The position numbers and the translations under genes were made by a program. Positions 51,961 to 61,315 of a DNA stretch of 64,000 nucleotides are shown one piece after another; within the stretch, counting starts at the first letter, position 1; each line of letters starts with the position of its first letter. Source of the DNA: Gluconobacter sp. P1C6_b (lineage in GTDB: Bacteria; Pseudomonadota; Alphaproteobacteria; Acetobacterales; Acetobacteraceae); assembly GCF_018811945.1 (NCBI RefSeq), contig NZ_JACRVU010000002.1:1-64000 (forward strand), in the 5' to 3' direction. The notes under the pieces are model-generated. The model made no database searches. It saw only the letters and a program-made list of their open reading frames with translations, and was not told where the DNA came from.

Positions 51961-53349
51961 ATGACCCCCATGGTTCTTCTGGGCAGCGCCATTGCCGGCA
52001 TCGTGCTGATGCTGGTGCTGATCATCCGTTTCAAGCTTCATCCGATCCTGACGCTCCTTATCGTCAGCATGTTTGTCGCGCTTTTTGCCGGAATGCCTGC
52101 AGCCAGGATCGTTCCTGCGATCGAGGCAGGGATGGGCAAGACACTGGGCCATATCGCCATCATCATCGCCCTCGGGGCGATGATCGGAAAGATCGTGGAG
52201 ATTTCAGGTGGCGCCCAGGTTCTCGCGCGCGATCTTATCGCACGTTTCGGAGACCGCCGCGTCCCGCTTGCCCTGACGCTTGCAGGCTTCCTGATCGGCA
52301 TCCCGGTCTTTTTCGAGGTCGGCGTGATTATGGTCATGCCCTTGCTCTACGGCGTGTCGAACGTGACCCGGCGCTCCCTCATGATTTTCGCACTCCCGAT
52401 GTGTGTGGCCATGCTGACGGTGCATTCGTTCCTGCCGCCGCATCCCGGTCCGGCCGCTGCCGCCGCACAGATCGGCGCAAATATGGGGCGCATTCTGGCA
52501 TTCGGAGTGCCGATCACCCTTATGGTCTGTGGGGCAGGGGCTCTGATTGCACAGCGCATGACGCGCCGCGAGTTCATATATGCGCCCGACATCCAGGCAG
52601 CGGTCAGCGGATCTGAGGACGGAACGTTCAGTGCCCTGCCAGAAGCATCCGCCCATGCACTGCCTTCGGCTGAGCCGCCCGGATTCTGGCTGATTGTCGG
52701 GCTGATCCTGCTTCCGATCATCCTCATCATGTTTGGCACCATGCTGTCGATCTTTCTCCCGGCCTCCTCTTCCTACGCCGGAGCTGCCCACCTTGTCGGC
52801 TCACCAGTAACTGCGCTGCTGCTCGATACCCTCCTTGCCGGCTACACGCTGGGACTGCGACGGGGATGGAGCTTTGAACAGGTTTCGACGGTCATCGGGT
52901 CTGCGGTGCCCGGTGTTGCCCTGGTGATCCTGATCGCGGGTTGTGGAGGGGTGTTCGGGAACATTCTGGTGGAAAGCGGCATCGGCCACGTCATCTCCGA
53001 CATACTCCGTACGACCGGGCTGCCTGCACTCGCCCTGGCTTTTATCCTGAGCATGATCCTGCGCGCGGTGCAGGGATCGACGACAGTAGCGCTTGTGACG
53101 ACCGCAGGGATTCTCGGTCCCATGATCTCGGAGATGCATGCCTCCCCCAACCAGCTTGCCCTGCTCGCGCTTGCCATGGGGGGCGGGGGACTGTCGGTTT
53201 CCCACGTCAACGACGCAGGGTTCTGGATCTTCACGAAACTGTCCGGGATCGACGTTGCCGATGGCCTGCGCACCTGGACCGTTCTGACAACAACGCTCGG
53301 TGTTCTGGGGTTTCTGGCCACCTGCGTCCTGTGGCCTTTCGTCTCGTAA
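51961..53349 (+). CDS. GntP-family acid-sugar:H+ symporter
   Basis: A 462-aa inner-membrane transporter of the gluconate permease family with about twelve hydrophobic segments; FHSFLPPHPGP-like motif is present as VHSFLPPHPGPAAAA. The ATG at 51961 has an AGGAG ribosome-binding site; an upstream TTG at 51931 is rejected. It sits between otnC and otnI, so threonate or a related tetronate is the likely substrate rather than gluconate. This is inferred from position. Confidence 0.9.
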   Translation: MTPMVLLGSAIAGIVLMLVLIIRFKLHPILTLLIVSMFVALFAGMPAARIVPAIEAGMGKTLGHIAIIIALGAMIGKIVEISGGAQVLARDLIARFGDRRVPLALTLAGFLIGIPVFFEVGVIMVMPLLYGVSNVTRRSLMIFALPMCVAMLTVHSFLPPHPGPAAAAAQIGANMGRILAFGVPITLMVCGAGALIAQRMTRREFIYAPDIQAAVSGSEDGTFSALPEASAHALPSAEPPGFWLIVGLILLPIILIMFGTMLSIFLPASSSYAGAAHLVGSPVTALLLDTLLAGYTLGLRRGWSFEQVSTVIGSAVPGVALVILIAGCGGVFGNILVESGIGHVISDILRTTGLPALALAFILSMILRAVQGSTTVALVTTAGILGPMISEMHASPNQLALLALAMGGGGLSVSHVNDAGFWIFTKLSGIDVADGLRTWTVLTTTLGVLGFLATCVLWPFVS

Positions 53350-53374
53350 TTCATTGCAAGGGAAGTTTCTCGCC

Positions 53375-54172
53375 ATGCCTGCTTTTGCCGCAAACCTGAC
53401 CATGAACTACCCCGAGATTAAATTCCCCGAGCGTTTCGACGCTGCCGCGCGTGACGGCTTCAGGGGAGTTGAATTCCTGTTCCCTTACGCTTTCGAGAAA
53501 CAGGATCTGAGCGCGCGGGTGCGGGGAAACAATCTGCATGTCGCGCTGTTCAACGCTCCGCCAGGAGACTGGGATCGAGGGGAGCGTGGACTGGCGGCAC
53601 TCCCCGGTCGGGAGGAGGAGTTCCGCCGCACGATCGGGACGGCACTGGAATATTCCCAGGCTCTCGGGAACAGCCGCCTGCATGTCATGGCCGGTTTGCG
53701 CGATGCCGAAATTCCGCATGAACGGCAGATGGAAACCTATCTGCGGAATATCGAATACGCGGCCTCTCAGGCGCAATCCATCGGACTGACCATTGTTCTG
53801 GAAGCCATCAACACGCGCAACATGCCCGGCTATTTCCTGAATTATCAGGAAGAGACGAAAACAGTCTGTGATCTGCTCAGGGCGGATAACGTCAGAATCC
53901 AGTTTGACCTTTATCACGCGCAGATCATGCAGGGTGACCTCGCGGTTCGACTGGAAACCCTTTTTGGATCAATCGCTCACATTCAGGCGGCCAGCGTTCC
54001 GGACCGGCACGAGCCGGATGAGGGAGAGGTCAATTACCCCTATCTATTCGCTCTGCTGGACCGTCTTGGCTATCGTGGCTGGATTGGATGCGAATACAAC
54101 CCACGGGCTTCGACGTCCGAAGGCCTGGACTGGTTGCGTCCATGGCGGGGAGCTGCCGCAGTAACGCCCTAG
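53375..54172 (+). CDS. otnI: 2-oxo-tetronate isomerase
   Basis: A 265-aa TIM-barrel enzyme of the hydroxypyruvate-isomerase family that turns 2-oxo-tetronate into 3-oxo-tetronate. Metal/substrate residues are visible in VLEAINTRNMPGYFL (Glu), QFDLYHAQIMQGDL (Asp, His) and WIGCEYNP (Glu). The ATG at 53375 follows a GGAAG site 25 bp after gntP. With ltnD, otnK and otnC it completes the route from threonate to dihydroxyacetone phosphate. Confidence 0.9.
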   Translation: MPAFAANLTMNYPEIKFPERFDAAARDGFRGVEFLFPYAFEKQDLSARVRGNNLHVALFNAPPGDWDRGERGLAALPGREEEFRRTIGTALEYSQALGNSRLHVMAGLRDAEIPHERQMETYLRNIEYAASQAQSIGLTIVLEAINTRNMPGYFLNYQEETKTVCDLLRADNVRIQFDLYHAQIMQGDLAVRLETLFGSIAHIQAASVPDRHEPDEGEVNYPYLFALLDRLGYRGWIGCEYNPRASTSEGLDWLRPWRGAAAVTP

Positions 54173-54197
54173 GTCACTTCGGTAGAGCATCCGGTCC

Positions 54198-54232
54198 AGT
54201 GACTTGCGTGTCGCGGTACAGCGCAAGTCACT
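54198..54232. terminator. Long hairpin between otnI and the FUSC gene
   Basis: AGTGACTTGCG (54198-54208) pairs with CGCAAGTCACT (54222-54232); an inner TGT/ACA extends the stem past one bulged G. The site is between convergent genes but lacks a T-run on either side, so a bidirectional terminator is likely though unproven. Confidence 0.5.
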
Positions 54233-54259
54233 GAGATGTCCGAACATGATTTCGCTGTC

Positions 54260-56503
54260 TCAGCCCTGACCGGAATTGAGCAGGCGGCTGTTTCTTTCGC
54301 CCCGGAATGGCTTGCTGGCATCGAGGAAGTCCTCGTTCGTCCGCATCGTGTAGGCGATGACGACGAGATAGGTAATGGCGCGGGTCAGTTCGAGGCGCGT
54401 TACCAGATCCGTTTCCTGGGCATCGAGAACACGCAGGCGCCTGACCGCCGCTTCCGCAATACGGGCCGCCTTGTCATGCCGCTTCGTGGACTGTTCCACA
54501 TAATGCAGAACCAGAAGGATCGGGCGTCGCGCGCTTTCGGGCAGGTATTCACGGTCCAGCAGCGTGCGCAGTCGGATGACGTTCAGGCCGAGTGTCAGCG
54601 TTGCCAGCGTGCCCAGAATACAGGCTTCGATCAGCGGGGCCGGGGTTGGTCCGGCATGGCGGATCAGCCGGGCGAAGCGATCCGTATTGCGGCCGATCCA
54701 GACGCTGATGCGTGGCGTGAAGCCCGGATGGGCCAGACGCTGCAATTCTCCGAGCATGATCCGGCGCAGACGGAAGCGCTCGGCATCGCTGCTGAACGGC
54801 AGGACACTTCGGAAAACGATGACACTGACAGCCACAGCCAGAACAGTCGCCATGTTACCATTGTAAAAGGCGATTTCATTCATGACGTGATGGTTCTCAA
54901 GCCCCAGCATGGCTGGAAGCAGAAGCCCGTAAGCCGCTGAGCCACCGGCCGTGGCTGGATTGCCCTTCGCCAGGCCACCCAGAAACATTGCTGGGCCCAG
55001 AAAAAGCGCCAGCGTCTCGAAGGTCGTGACTTTCGGCATGAGCACGAAAACCAGGATCCATGCCATGAAATAGGCAGCGACGGCACCTTTGAGGAACTCG
55101 GTTGTACCAAGAACAGGGTTTTCCTTGGTTGCGAACAGTCCACAGACCAGCGTCGTAATGGCGATGAAACCGAGCCCGTTTGGCCAGGCCGTCACTTCAT
55201 AGATATAGGCCGTGATCAGAACAGCGCAGGCACCGCGCAGACCGTTATGGACCGCTTCACGGGTGTCGCGATGGGTTTCAAGCTGGAAATGGAAATGATC
55301 GCCTTTGATGCGATGCGTACTGGCCTCGTATTCCTTGATGGCCTGTTCCAGATCGCCCAGAAGCTCCCCGAGGGAGACGAACAGGATGCGTTCATCCAGC
55401 CTGTCTGCCCGCATTCCCTGACCTTCATCGGTCTGGTCAAAGGGTTCGAGGCCGGGAATGGGTTCAAGGTCGGGCCGGATGTCGCTTTCGCGATGCGGCG
55501 CGGCATAAAGACGGCAGATGTCGCGAAAGTGCTGAAGATCCGCGAGCAGGGCAGGGACGGCATTCTGATCCGGCAGGCGCTGCGGGAACTGCTTGAGGAA
55601 GGCAAGGATTTCGTCAGCGGTTTTGGTGAACGCCGGATGATTGTGGTTGAGCACCTGAAGGCGCATGGCCATGCCGAAGCCGCGTGACAGAAGGGCAGAA
55701 ACCGCTGCGAGCGCCGCACGCGCATGATCGCCTTCATGGCCGTGCGGTCCCATTTCGACTTCTGCGAACTCGATCTGGTCATTGATCGTCAGAATCGTCC
55801 CGAACTGCCGCCGTGCGGCATTCAGTGCCCCGCGTTCCTCGCCCAGAAGACTGCATAATGTGGTGGTGACGAGGACCAGGGCGGATTCAAGCTTCTGCCG
55901 AAGCTGTGCCCGGGCATGTCTTTCCTGGCTCGTCGCGAAAATGAGTCCCATGAAGGCTTCGCACAGCACGCCAAGCACGATGTACGTGCCGCGTGACATC
56001 GCGACCATGAAAACATTGTCCGGATTGGACGCCGCGCCCATGCAGATAATCGAACAGGTATATCCTGCAAGAACAAGGGCATAGGAGCGGAAGTTACTGA
56101 CGAATGTCGCAAATCCGCTGCACAGGCCAATCCACAGGGCGATCATGGGAAAGAACATCCATGGGGCCTGTGGAGCGGCTGCCATGATGGTGATGGCGGC
56201 GATAGCGCCACTGATGGTGCCTACGATACGCCATTTTGCTTTCGACTGGCTTTCGCCCCGGCTGGTCTGCGCGACGGCCCAGACGGTCATGGCAGCCCAG
56301 GCCGGATCGTCCAGTTCCATCCAGAACGCAATCCCGACTGCCAGACACGCCGCAATGGTGTTGCGCAGGGCAAAGGTGACGGAGGAGGGGCTGGGTGCGT
56401 ACAGCCACGAGAGAAAGGGACGCGCGCGCGGCCGCAGAGGTGCAGGCCGTGTGGTCGTATTATCCGGAGTCGGTTGTCCCGAGGATATGGTGCTGCCACT
56501 CAT
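54260..56503 (-). CDS. FUSC-family membrane transporter (aromatic acid exporter-like)
   Basis: A 747-aa protein with two blocks of hydrophobic helices (about residues 45-190 and 410-560), each followed by a long soluble helical region, the layout of FUSC/AaeB/YccS proteins. WAAMTVWAVAQTSRGES matches the first FUSC block, and the second begins near the helix AVLITAYIYEVTAW. Family members export aromatic acids or other small anions, often with a MFP partner; none is adjacent here. It lies 27 bp downstream of udgX in the same direction. Confidence 0.85.
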   Translation of the reverse strand: MSGSTISSGQPTPDNTTTRPAPLRPRARPFLSWLYAPSPSSVTFALRNTIAACLAVGIAFWMELDDPAWAAMTVWAVAQTSRGESQSKAKWRIVGTISGAIAAITIMAAAPQAPWMFFPMIALWIGLCSGFATFVSNFRSYALVLAGYTCSIICMGAASNPDNVFMVAMSRGTYIVLGVLCEAFMGLIFATSQERHARAQLRQKLESALVLVTTTLCSLLGEERGALNAARRQFGTILTINDQIEFAEVEMGPHGHEGDHARAALAAVSALLSRGFGMAMRLQVLNHNHPAFTKTADEILAFLKQFPQRLPDQNAVPALLADLQHFRDICRLYAAPHRESDIRPDLEPIPGLEPFDQTDEGQGMRADRLDERILFVSLGELLGDLEQAIKEYEASTHRIKGDHFHFQLETHRDTREAVHNGLRGACAVLITAYIYEVTAWPNGLGFIAITTLVCGLFATKENPVLGTTEFLKGAVAAYFMAWILVFVLMPKVTTFETLALFLGPAMFLGGLAKGNPATAGGSAAYGLLLPAMLGLENHHVMNEIAFYNGNMATVLAVAVSVIVFRSVLPFSSDAERFRLRRIMLGELQRLAHPGFTPRISVWIGRNTDRFARLIRHAGPTPAPLIEACILGTLATLTLGLNVIRLRTLLDREYLPESARRPILLVLHYVEQSTKRHDKAARIAEAAVRRLRVLDAQETDLVTRLELTRAITYLVVIAYTMRTNEDFLDASKPFRGERNSRLLNSGQG

Positions 56504-56530
56504 TGCGTGAGTTTCTTAGCCCTAACAGCA

Positions 56531-57796
56531 TTATCCTGCGAGAGCGGAAATTGCCATTCTGAGATCGGTTACAAATTTTGTATATTCGCGTGTCTTCGAC
56601 TCCTCATCGGGGAGGCGCAGCAGATAAGACGGGTGTACGGTTACCAGTCCGATACTTCCGTCCGCGAGCGGAATAGGTCTTGAACGTTCACGCGACACTG
56701 TCACCTGACGCCCCAGAACAGCGCTCGCACCTGTAACGCCCAGCATCACGGTCACTTTGGGGGCCAGAACCTTGCGCTCTGCTGCCAGCCACGGAGAACA
56801 GGCGGTTATTTCTGTCGCGTCCGGTTTCTGGTGAATACGACGGTTTCCCCTTGGCACAAACTTGAAATGTTTGACGGCATTTGTGATCCACGCCTGTGCG
56901 CGGTTTCCCCCTGCTTCTTTCAGGGCACGGTCGAACAGTTGCCCCGCCGGTCCCACGAATGGCCGTCCTTGAAGGTCCTCCTGATCTCCCGGCTGTTCGC
57001 CGACAAAGATGATTCTGGCCTCCGGATTGCCTTCTCCCGAGACGGTCCGTGTTGCGGGCCCGCAGAGGTCGCACATCCGGCAGTCGATCGCTTTCCCCCG
57101 AAGGCTGGCCAGGGAAGGAGAGGAGACAATATCGGCGGCGTCAGGATGCAGGCGCACCGGAGCAATTCCATCCCACCACTCATTGTCGGCACCGGCTGTT
57201 GCAAGACTGCGTGCAGCCGCGATGACTTCGGCAGAATCCGCAATATCCCCTCCCAGTCCCGGGCCAAAACGGTATTCCTGACCATTCCAGCAAAGTGTCC
57301 GCTCCGGAGCCAGCACGATCCAGGGCGTGGGATGGAGGTCTGCAAGCGCGGTCGCCTGACTGTCGATGAGGGCGGAAGCATGGGAGGTACGGATTATCTG
57401 CCAGTCAGGATTGCGGGCGTCCTGCATCTGGCAACGCAGGTCAAGAACACGCTTCCGGCTCTCGACTGCGAGTCTCGTGAGCTGTTCTACAAGTTCATCC
57501 GGAACAGACTGGTCATCACGCAGGGTCTGAAGCGTAATATAAAGTAACTGGAACCGCTCGGGTGCCTCGGATACGAAAACAGCAGGGAATAGAGTCGCGA
57601 GAGACCGGGGAACGCTGGTTGTCGAAGGGGCGCTGGGAAGAACACGCGTGGCAGAAGGGGCGTAAAGGTCAGCCGGAGTCTTTATGATCCACCGTATAGA
57701 CTCGGCTGGTACTCTCTCGTGAAGCAGTTTTCGTGACCAGGCGCGCCAGCCGGAAAAATCACTTGTCGTTGAGAGCACAACAGTTTCGCGGTTCAT
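56531..57796 (-). CDS. udgX: UdgX-type uracil-DNA glycosylase with N-terminal DUF4130
   Basis: A 421-aa protein. The N-terminal part (about 1-200) is a DUF4130-like domain; the C-terminal 200 residues are a family 4-like uracil-DNA glycosylase. Motif A GEQPGDQEDLQGRPFVGPAG, R-loop NRRIHQKP and motif B VTVHPSYLLR are visible. The His of RRIH is the residue that, in mycobacterial UdgX, attacks the deoxyribose and leaves the enzyme covalently bound to the abasic site. Cys residues (CRMCDLC and TACSPW) should ligate a 4Fe-4S cluster. Divergent from mucR. Confidence 0.9.
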   Translation of the reverse strand: MNRETVVLSTTSDFSGWRAWSRKLLHERVPAESIRWIIKTPADLYAPSATRVLPSAPSTTSVPRSLATLFPAVFVSEAPERFQLLYITLQTLRDDQSVPDELVEQLTRLAVESRKRVLDLRCQMQDARNPDWQIIRTSHASALIDSQATALADLHPTPWIVLAPERTLCWNGQEYRFGPGLGGDIADSAEVIAAARSLATAGADNEWWDGIAPVRLHPDAADIVSSPSLASLRGKAIDCRMCDLCGPATRTVSGEGNPEARIIFVGEQPGDQEDLQGRPFVGPAGQLFDRALKEAGGNRAQAWITNAVKHFKFVPRGNRRIHQKPDATEITACSPWLAAERKVLAPKVTVMLGVTGASAVLGRQVTVSRERSRPIPLADGSIGLVTVHPSYLLRLPDEESKTREYTKFVTDLRMAISALAG

Positions 57797-57993
57797 GTCA
57801 TCATTCCAGTTGTAAGCTGCAAGGCTGAATACTCCGGAAAAGGTGCTTGCTTTTTTGTTTGCGGGTTATTTTGATATGATGATATTCCTGAATCGGCAAA
57901 GGCATGTGCCAAATATTTCCATGCCGCATTTACCTGACCCTTTACAGGCGTTATGGAACTGAAAAAAACATTAGAGCAAAGGGGTGAATTATC

Positions 57994-58461
57994 ATGTCCG
58001 AAGACATTTCCAGTACAGGTCTCCTGGAACTTACTGCCAAGATCGTTGCTGCCCAGGCATCCCGTGGAACACTTGAAGCAGAAGCACTGCCCGCCCTGAT
58101 CCGCCAGGTATACGACGCCCTTGCCAAGGCCGGAGTTCCCGAGGAAGAGCCCCAGTCCGAGCGGCCGCAGCCGGCAGTCCCCATCAAACGCTCTGTTTTT
58201 CCGGACTACATCATCTGTCTCGAAGACGGCAAGAAACTGAAAATGCTCAAGCGCCACCTTCAGAGCGCTTATGATATGACACCGGAACAGTATCGTGAGC
58301 GGTGGGGTCTCCCCTCGGACTACCCGCTGGTCGCCCCCAACTATGCACAGCGCCGCTCCGCCCTGGCGCGCGAGATCGGTCTTGGACGCAAGATCAGTGC
58401 CGCAACTGGCGAGGGCAAGAAAGAGAGTGCCCGCGGACGTCGTACCAAGAAGGAAGACTGA
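57994..58461 (+). CDS. mucR: MucR/Ros-family zinc-finger regulator
   Basis: A 155-aa regulator. The conserved core ICLEDGKKLKMLKRHL (about residues 71-86) contains the Cys and His of the unusual prokaryotic zinc finger, and DMTPEQYRERWGLPSDYPLV and APNYAQRRSALA follow as in MucR. The C-terminal tail is Lys/Arg-rich. MucR proteins act as H-NS-like silencers in alphaproteobacteria and bind AT-rich upstream DNA; the AT-rich 197-bp leader here fits autoregulation. Confidence 0.93.
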   Translation: MSEDISSTGLLELTAKIVAAQASRGTLEAEALPALIRQVYDALAKAGVPEEEPQSERPQPAVPIKRSVFPDYIICLEDGKKLKMLKRHLQSAYDMTPEQYRERWGLPSDYPLVAPNYAQRRSALAREIGLGRKISAATGEGKKESARGRRTKKED

Positions 58462-58551
58462 GTATCGTCAGGGCAGGCTGGTGGGACTCTTCCAGATGGG
58501 AGCGGTATCGCCAGTCGGCTCTCTTGAGACGACAGGGACAGGAGCGGTTTC

Positions 58552-59496
58552 ATTAACGCTGAACTGAATGCCTTTCTGGCGGGGCAGGTCAAACACCGGC
58601 AACTGCTGGTCTGGCGGGTCGGGGCTCTTGTTGCGTTTTTCGGCGCCGTGGTCATTTCGATGGCCGGTCACGGCGGTACCGTCAGTGCGAATTCCATTCA
58701 CCGGCCGCATATCGTCCGGCTGGCCATCAACGGCATCATCAGGAATGACGTCTCCCAGACCGTGCGTGCCCTGAAACAGGCCCGCGACGCGTCGGATGTG
58801 ACCGGACTTCTGCTCGTGGTGGACAGCCCCGGCGGCGGTGTGACGGGTGGAGAGCGCCTGCACGAAGCCGTCAAGCGCTTTGCCGCCGTCAAGCCCGTCG
58901 CCGTTTCCATGGGGGATATGGGCGCCTCTGCCGCCTATATGCTGTCCGTGCCGGCGCAGCATATCGTGGCCTTGCCCTCTACGCTGACGGGTTCGATCGG
59001 CGTTCTTTTCCAGCGTCCCGATGTCTCGGCCGGGCTGGGGCGTCTGGGAATTGGCTTGGATGCCATCACGTCCGGCGCCATGAAGGATCAGACCGATCCT
59101 ACCAGTGCCCTGACGCCCGAAGGCCGGCAGATGCTTCAGGGCCTTGTGAATGACCTGTTCGGCCAGTTTGTTGCGATGGTCGCCGAAGGGCGCCATCTGA
59201 CTGAGGAAAAGGTTCGCTCCCTGGCGGATGGCCGGGCCTATACGGGTCGCCAGGCGATTGCCCTGGGGCTGGTGGACGAACTTGGCGACGAAGATGCGGC
59301 CCGGCTCTGGCTCCGCAGGCAGCTGAAGATCGGCAATGCGTCATATCCCGTGGTGCCGCTGATCCCCGAGCACTCACGGTACTGGTATCAATGGCCCGGT
59401 AAAAAGGCGCTTCTGAAGGGCCTGCTGGGTGGAACTTTCTCAAGTGTGATCGATCGCGAAGGCCTTGACGGAGCCGTTGCGATTTTGCAACTCTGA
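58552..59496 (+). CDS. sppA: Signal peptide peptidase SppA (S49), apparent ATT start
   Basis: A 314-aa inner-membrane serine protease degrading cleaved signal peptides. An N-terminal transmembrane helix (about residues 20-38, [17 protein letters not shown]) precedes the S49 domain with [11 protein letters not shown], the nucleophile in GDMGASAAY and the candidate catalytic Lys in SGAMKDQ. No ATG, GTG or TTG precedes the helix in frame. AGGAG at 58540-58544 lies 7 nt before ATT at 58552, which is therefore taken as the start. The first standard codon (GTG 58648) would delete most of the anchor. Confidence 0.85.
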   Translation: MNAELNAFLAGQVKHRQLLVWRVGALVAFFGAVVISMAGHGGTVSANSIHRPHIVRLAINGIIRNDVSQTVRALKQARDASDVTGLLLVVDSPGGGVTGGERLHEAVKRFAAVKPVAVSMGDMGASAAYMLSVPAQHIVALPSTLTGSIGVLFQRPDVSAGLGRLGIGLDAITSGAMKDQTDPTSALTPEGRQMLQGLVNDLFGQFVAMVAEGRHLTEEKVRSLADGRAYTGRQAIALGLVDELGDEDAARLWLRRQLKIGNASYPVVPLIPEHSRYWYQWPGKKALLKGLLGGTFSSVIDREGLDGAVAILQL

Positions 59497-59536
59497 TGGC
59501 CCGTTTCAGAAGGCGGAGTCAGGTGGAACAGCTGTC

Positions 59537-59842
59537 ATGACCCGATCCGAACTTATCGCCGAACTGGCGGCCGCGTACCCGCATCTTCTTACCCGCGATA
59601 TCGAACGTATCGTCCATGCGGTCTTTGACGAGATCGGGGCGGCGCTTGCGCGGGGAGACCGGGTCGAACTGCGGGGCTTCGGAGCGTTTCTTCCCCGCGA
59701 ACGGGCGGCCAGAACCGGACGCAATCCCCGGACCGGCGATGTCGTGCCGGTAGAGGAAAAAAGCGTCCCCTTCTTCAAGGTGGGCAAGGAACTCAGGGAA
59801 CGCGTCAACCAGCGCCTGTCTGCCCGCAAAAACGGTGACTGA
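59537..59842 (+). CDS. ihfB: Integration host factor subunit beta
   Basis: A 101-aa DNA-bending protein that pairs with IHF alpha. It opens [18 protein letters not shown], then [20 protein letters not shown] and [20 protein letters not shown], the beta-arm region with the conserved Pro. The ATG at 59537 is the usual start; an upstream in-frame ATG at 59465 adds residues that lie inside sppA. The sppA-ihfB order is common in alphaproteobacteria. Confidence 0.96.
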   Translation: MTRSELIAELAAAYPHLLTRDIERIVHAVFDEIGAALARGDRVELRGFGAFLPRERAARTGRNPRTGDVVPVEEKSVPFFKVGKELRERVNQRLSARKNGD

Positions 59843-59939
59843 ACGGGCTGTGTCCGTGCTGCATCAGGCGTGTCCAAGGAACGCCCTGCGTAAAGCCCGG
59901 GGCTGGTTCGAAGGGCCGGTTCTGCAGTATTGTAAGACT

Positions 59940-60269
59940 ATGAAACCTGTCCCGCATTTTCTGGTTGTGTCTGCCTGGGCTGTCAGCCTGTGCCTGACGG
60001 GAGGATCTCTTCTGGCTCCCTCAGTCGCTTCGGCTCACGGAGTATTGAAATCTCCAACCAAGACATCGCTGCATCACACGACCAGATCGCGCTCGGCGCA
60101 GGCGAGAATCTGTTACCGGATGGCATCCGGCGTCATTGTACTGGAACAGATGCCCAACAGCGCCCGGCATCTTGGACGTGGAAGCGGGTTTGCTCCGATC
60201 GGGGAAGCGGTCTTCCGCTCCAGCAACCGGCTTCATGCCTGTCCCGGCGCGCACGGACGCCGGGGATAG
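59940..60269 (+). CDS. Hypothetical secreted small protein
   Basis: A 109-aa frame. It begins MKPVPHFLVVSAWAVSLCL and has a signal peptide likely cleaved after PSVASA (about residue 31). The rest is Ser/Arg/His-rich with two Cys and no recognisable family. An overlapping frame (to 60388) also looks open after the signal region, so a frameshift is possible. It is convergent with the LysR gene, 28 bp away. Existence as a gene is uncertain. Confidence 0.45.
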   Translation: MKPVPHFLVVSAWAVSLCLTGGSLLAPSVASAHGVLKSPTKTSLHHTTRSRSAQARICYRMASGVIVLEQMPNSARHLGRGSGFAPIGEAVFRSSNRLHACPGAHGRRG

Positions 60270-60297
60270 GGAGACGGGACCGTCTCCCGGGTCTACC

Positions 60298-61197
60298 CTA
60301 CTCGTGTCCCTTGAGGTTGCTGATTTCTGAAAGAAGGAAATCCCGGAACACCGCGATCCGCTTGGATGTCCGCAGTTCTTCCGGATAGACGAAATAGGCT
60401 TCCACCAGAGGGACCTGCTGGTTCGGCAGGATCCTGACAAGCTCCGGATAGCCCGTTGCGGCATAAAGGGGCAGGGAGCCGATCCCCGTTCCGGCCGCAA
60501 TGGCGTTTGCAACCGCAGAAATATTATTGATCGCCAGTCGTCGGCTTCCCTGACGGGCAACACCTTCCTGCCGCAGCAGGTCCAGTAGCCAGTTCACGTT
60601 GGGAAGCGGCAGATGCCAGCCCGCAAAGCTTATGATCTGATGATTGGCGAGGTCTTCCAGTGAATGCGGCGTGCCATTGCGCTCAAGATACTCGGCGCTG
60701 GCATAGATCGGCATGGGAAAATTCGCGAGATGACGCTGGACGAGATCCGGCTGTGTTGGCGGATGGAGCCTGATCGCAACATCGGCCTCCCGCATTCCCA
60801 GATCCAGATCCGCATCCTCGAGCAGAAGCGTGACTTCGATATCGGGATGCAGCTCCAGAAACCGGTTCAGACGCGGAGAAAGCCAGGACAGACCAAAGCC
60901 GGTCGTCGTGGTGATCTTGATCTTGCCGGCGGCCCGTTCCTTGCTTTCGCTCAGGAAAGCCTGGGTGAGGGCCAGTTTCGAGAAGACTTCCCGCACCGTA
61001 CGGTTCAGCACATCGCCCTGCTCCGTCAGGATCAGTCCACGCGCATGCCGATGGAACAGCGGCACGCGCAGGACATCTTCAAGCGCGGAAATCTGGCGCG
61101 ATACTGCCGACTGACTTAACCCCAGCCGGTCGCCGGCATGGGTGAAGGACCCGGCTTCCGCGACGGCGTGAAAAATCCGCAGCTTGTCCCAGTCCAT
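60298..61197 (-). CDS. LysR-family transcriptional regulator
   Basis: A 299-aa LysR protein. The HTH covers about residues 1-60 (MDWDKLRIFHAVAEAGSFTH, LSQSAVSRQISALE), followed by a substrate-binding domain of the CrgA/LTTR_2 type. The ATG at 61197 is preferred over one at 61248 because GGGGAG precedes it and the family starts at this point. It lies 118 bp after trxB in the same direction; the target is unknown, but thioredoxin reductase or redox genes are candidates by position only. Confidence 0.88.
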   Translation of the reverse strand: MDWDKLRIFHAVAEAGSFTHAGDRLGLSQSAVSRQISALEDVLRVPLFHRHARGLILTEQGDVLNRTVREVFSKLALTQAFLSESKERAAGKIKITTTTGFGLSWLSPRLNRFLELHPDIEVTLLLEDADLDLGMREADVAIRLHPPTQPDLVQRHLANFPMPIYASAEYLERNGTPHSLEDLANHQIISFAGWHLPLPNVNWLLDLLRQEGVARQGSRRLAINNISAVANAIAAGTGIGSLPLYAATGYPELVRILPNQQVPLVEAYFVYPEELRTSKRIAVFRDFLLSEISNLKGHE

Positions 61198-61315
61198 CTG
61201 GTTTTCTCCCCGTTCGCCGATGCGACGGTCTTCGTCCTTCTTGCCCATACGTCCCGGCGTTATCCGTCAAGATATGTCGTTGAACGGACGAAACTGTCTG
61301 AACCGCAGGCGAGGG

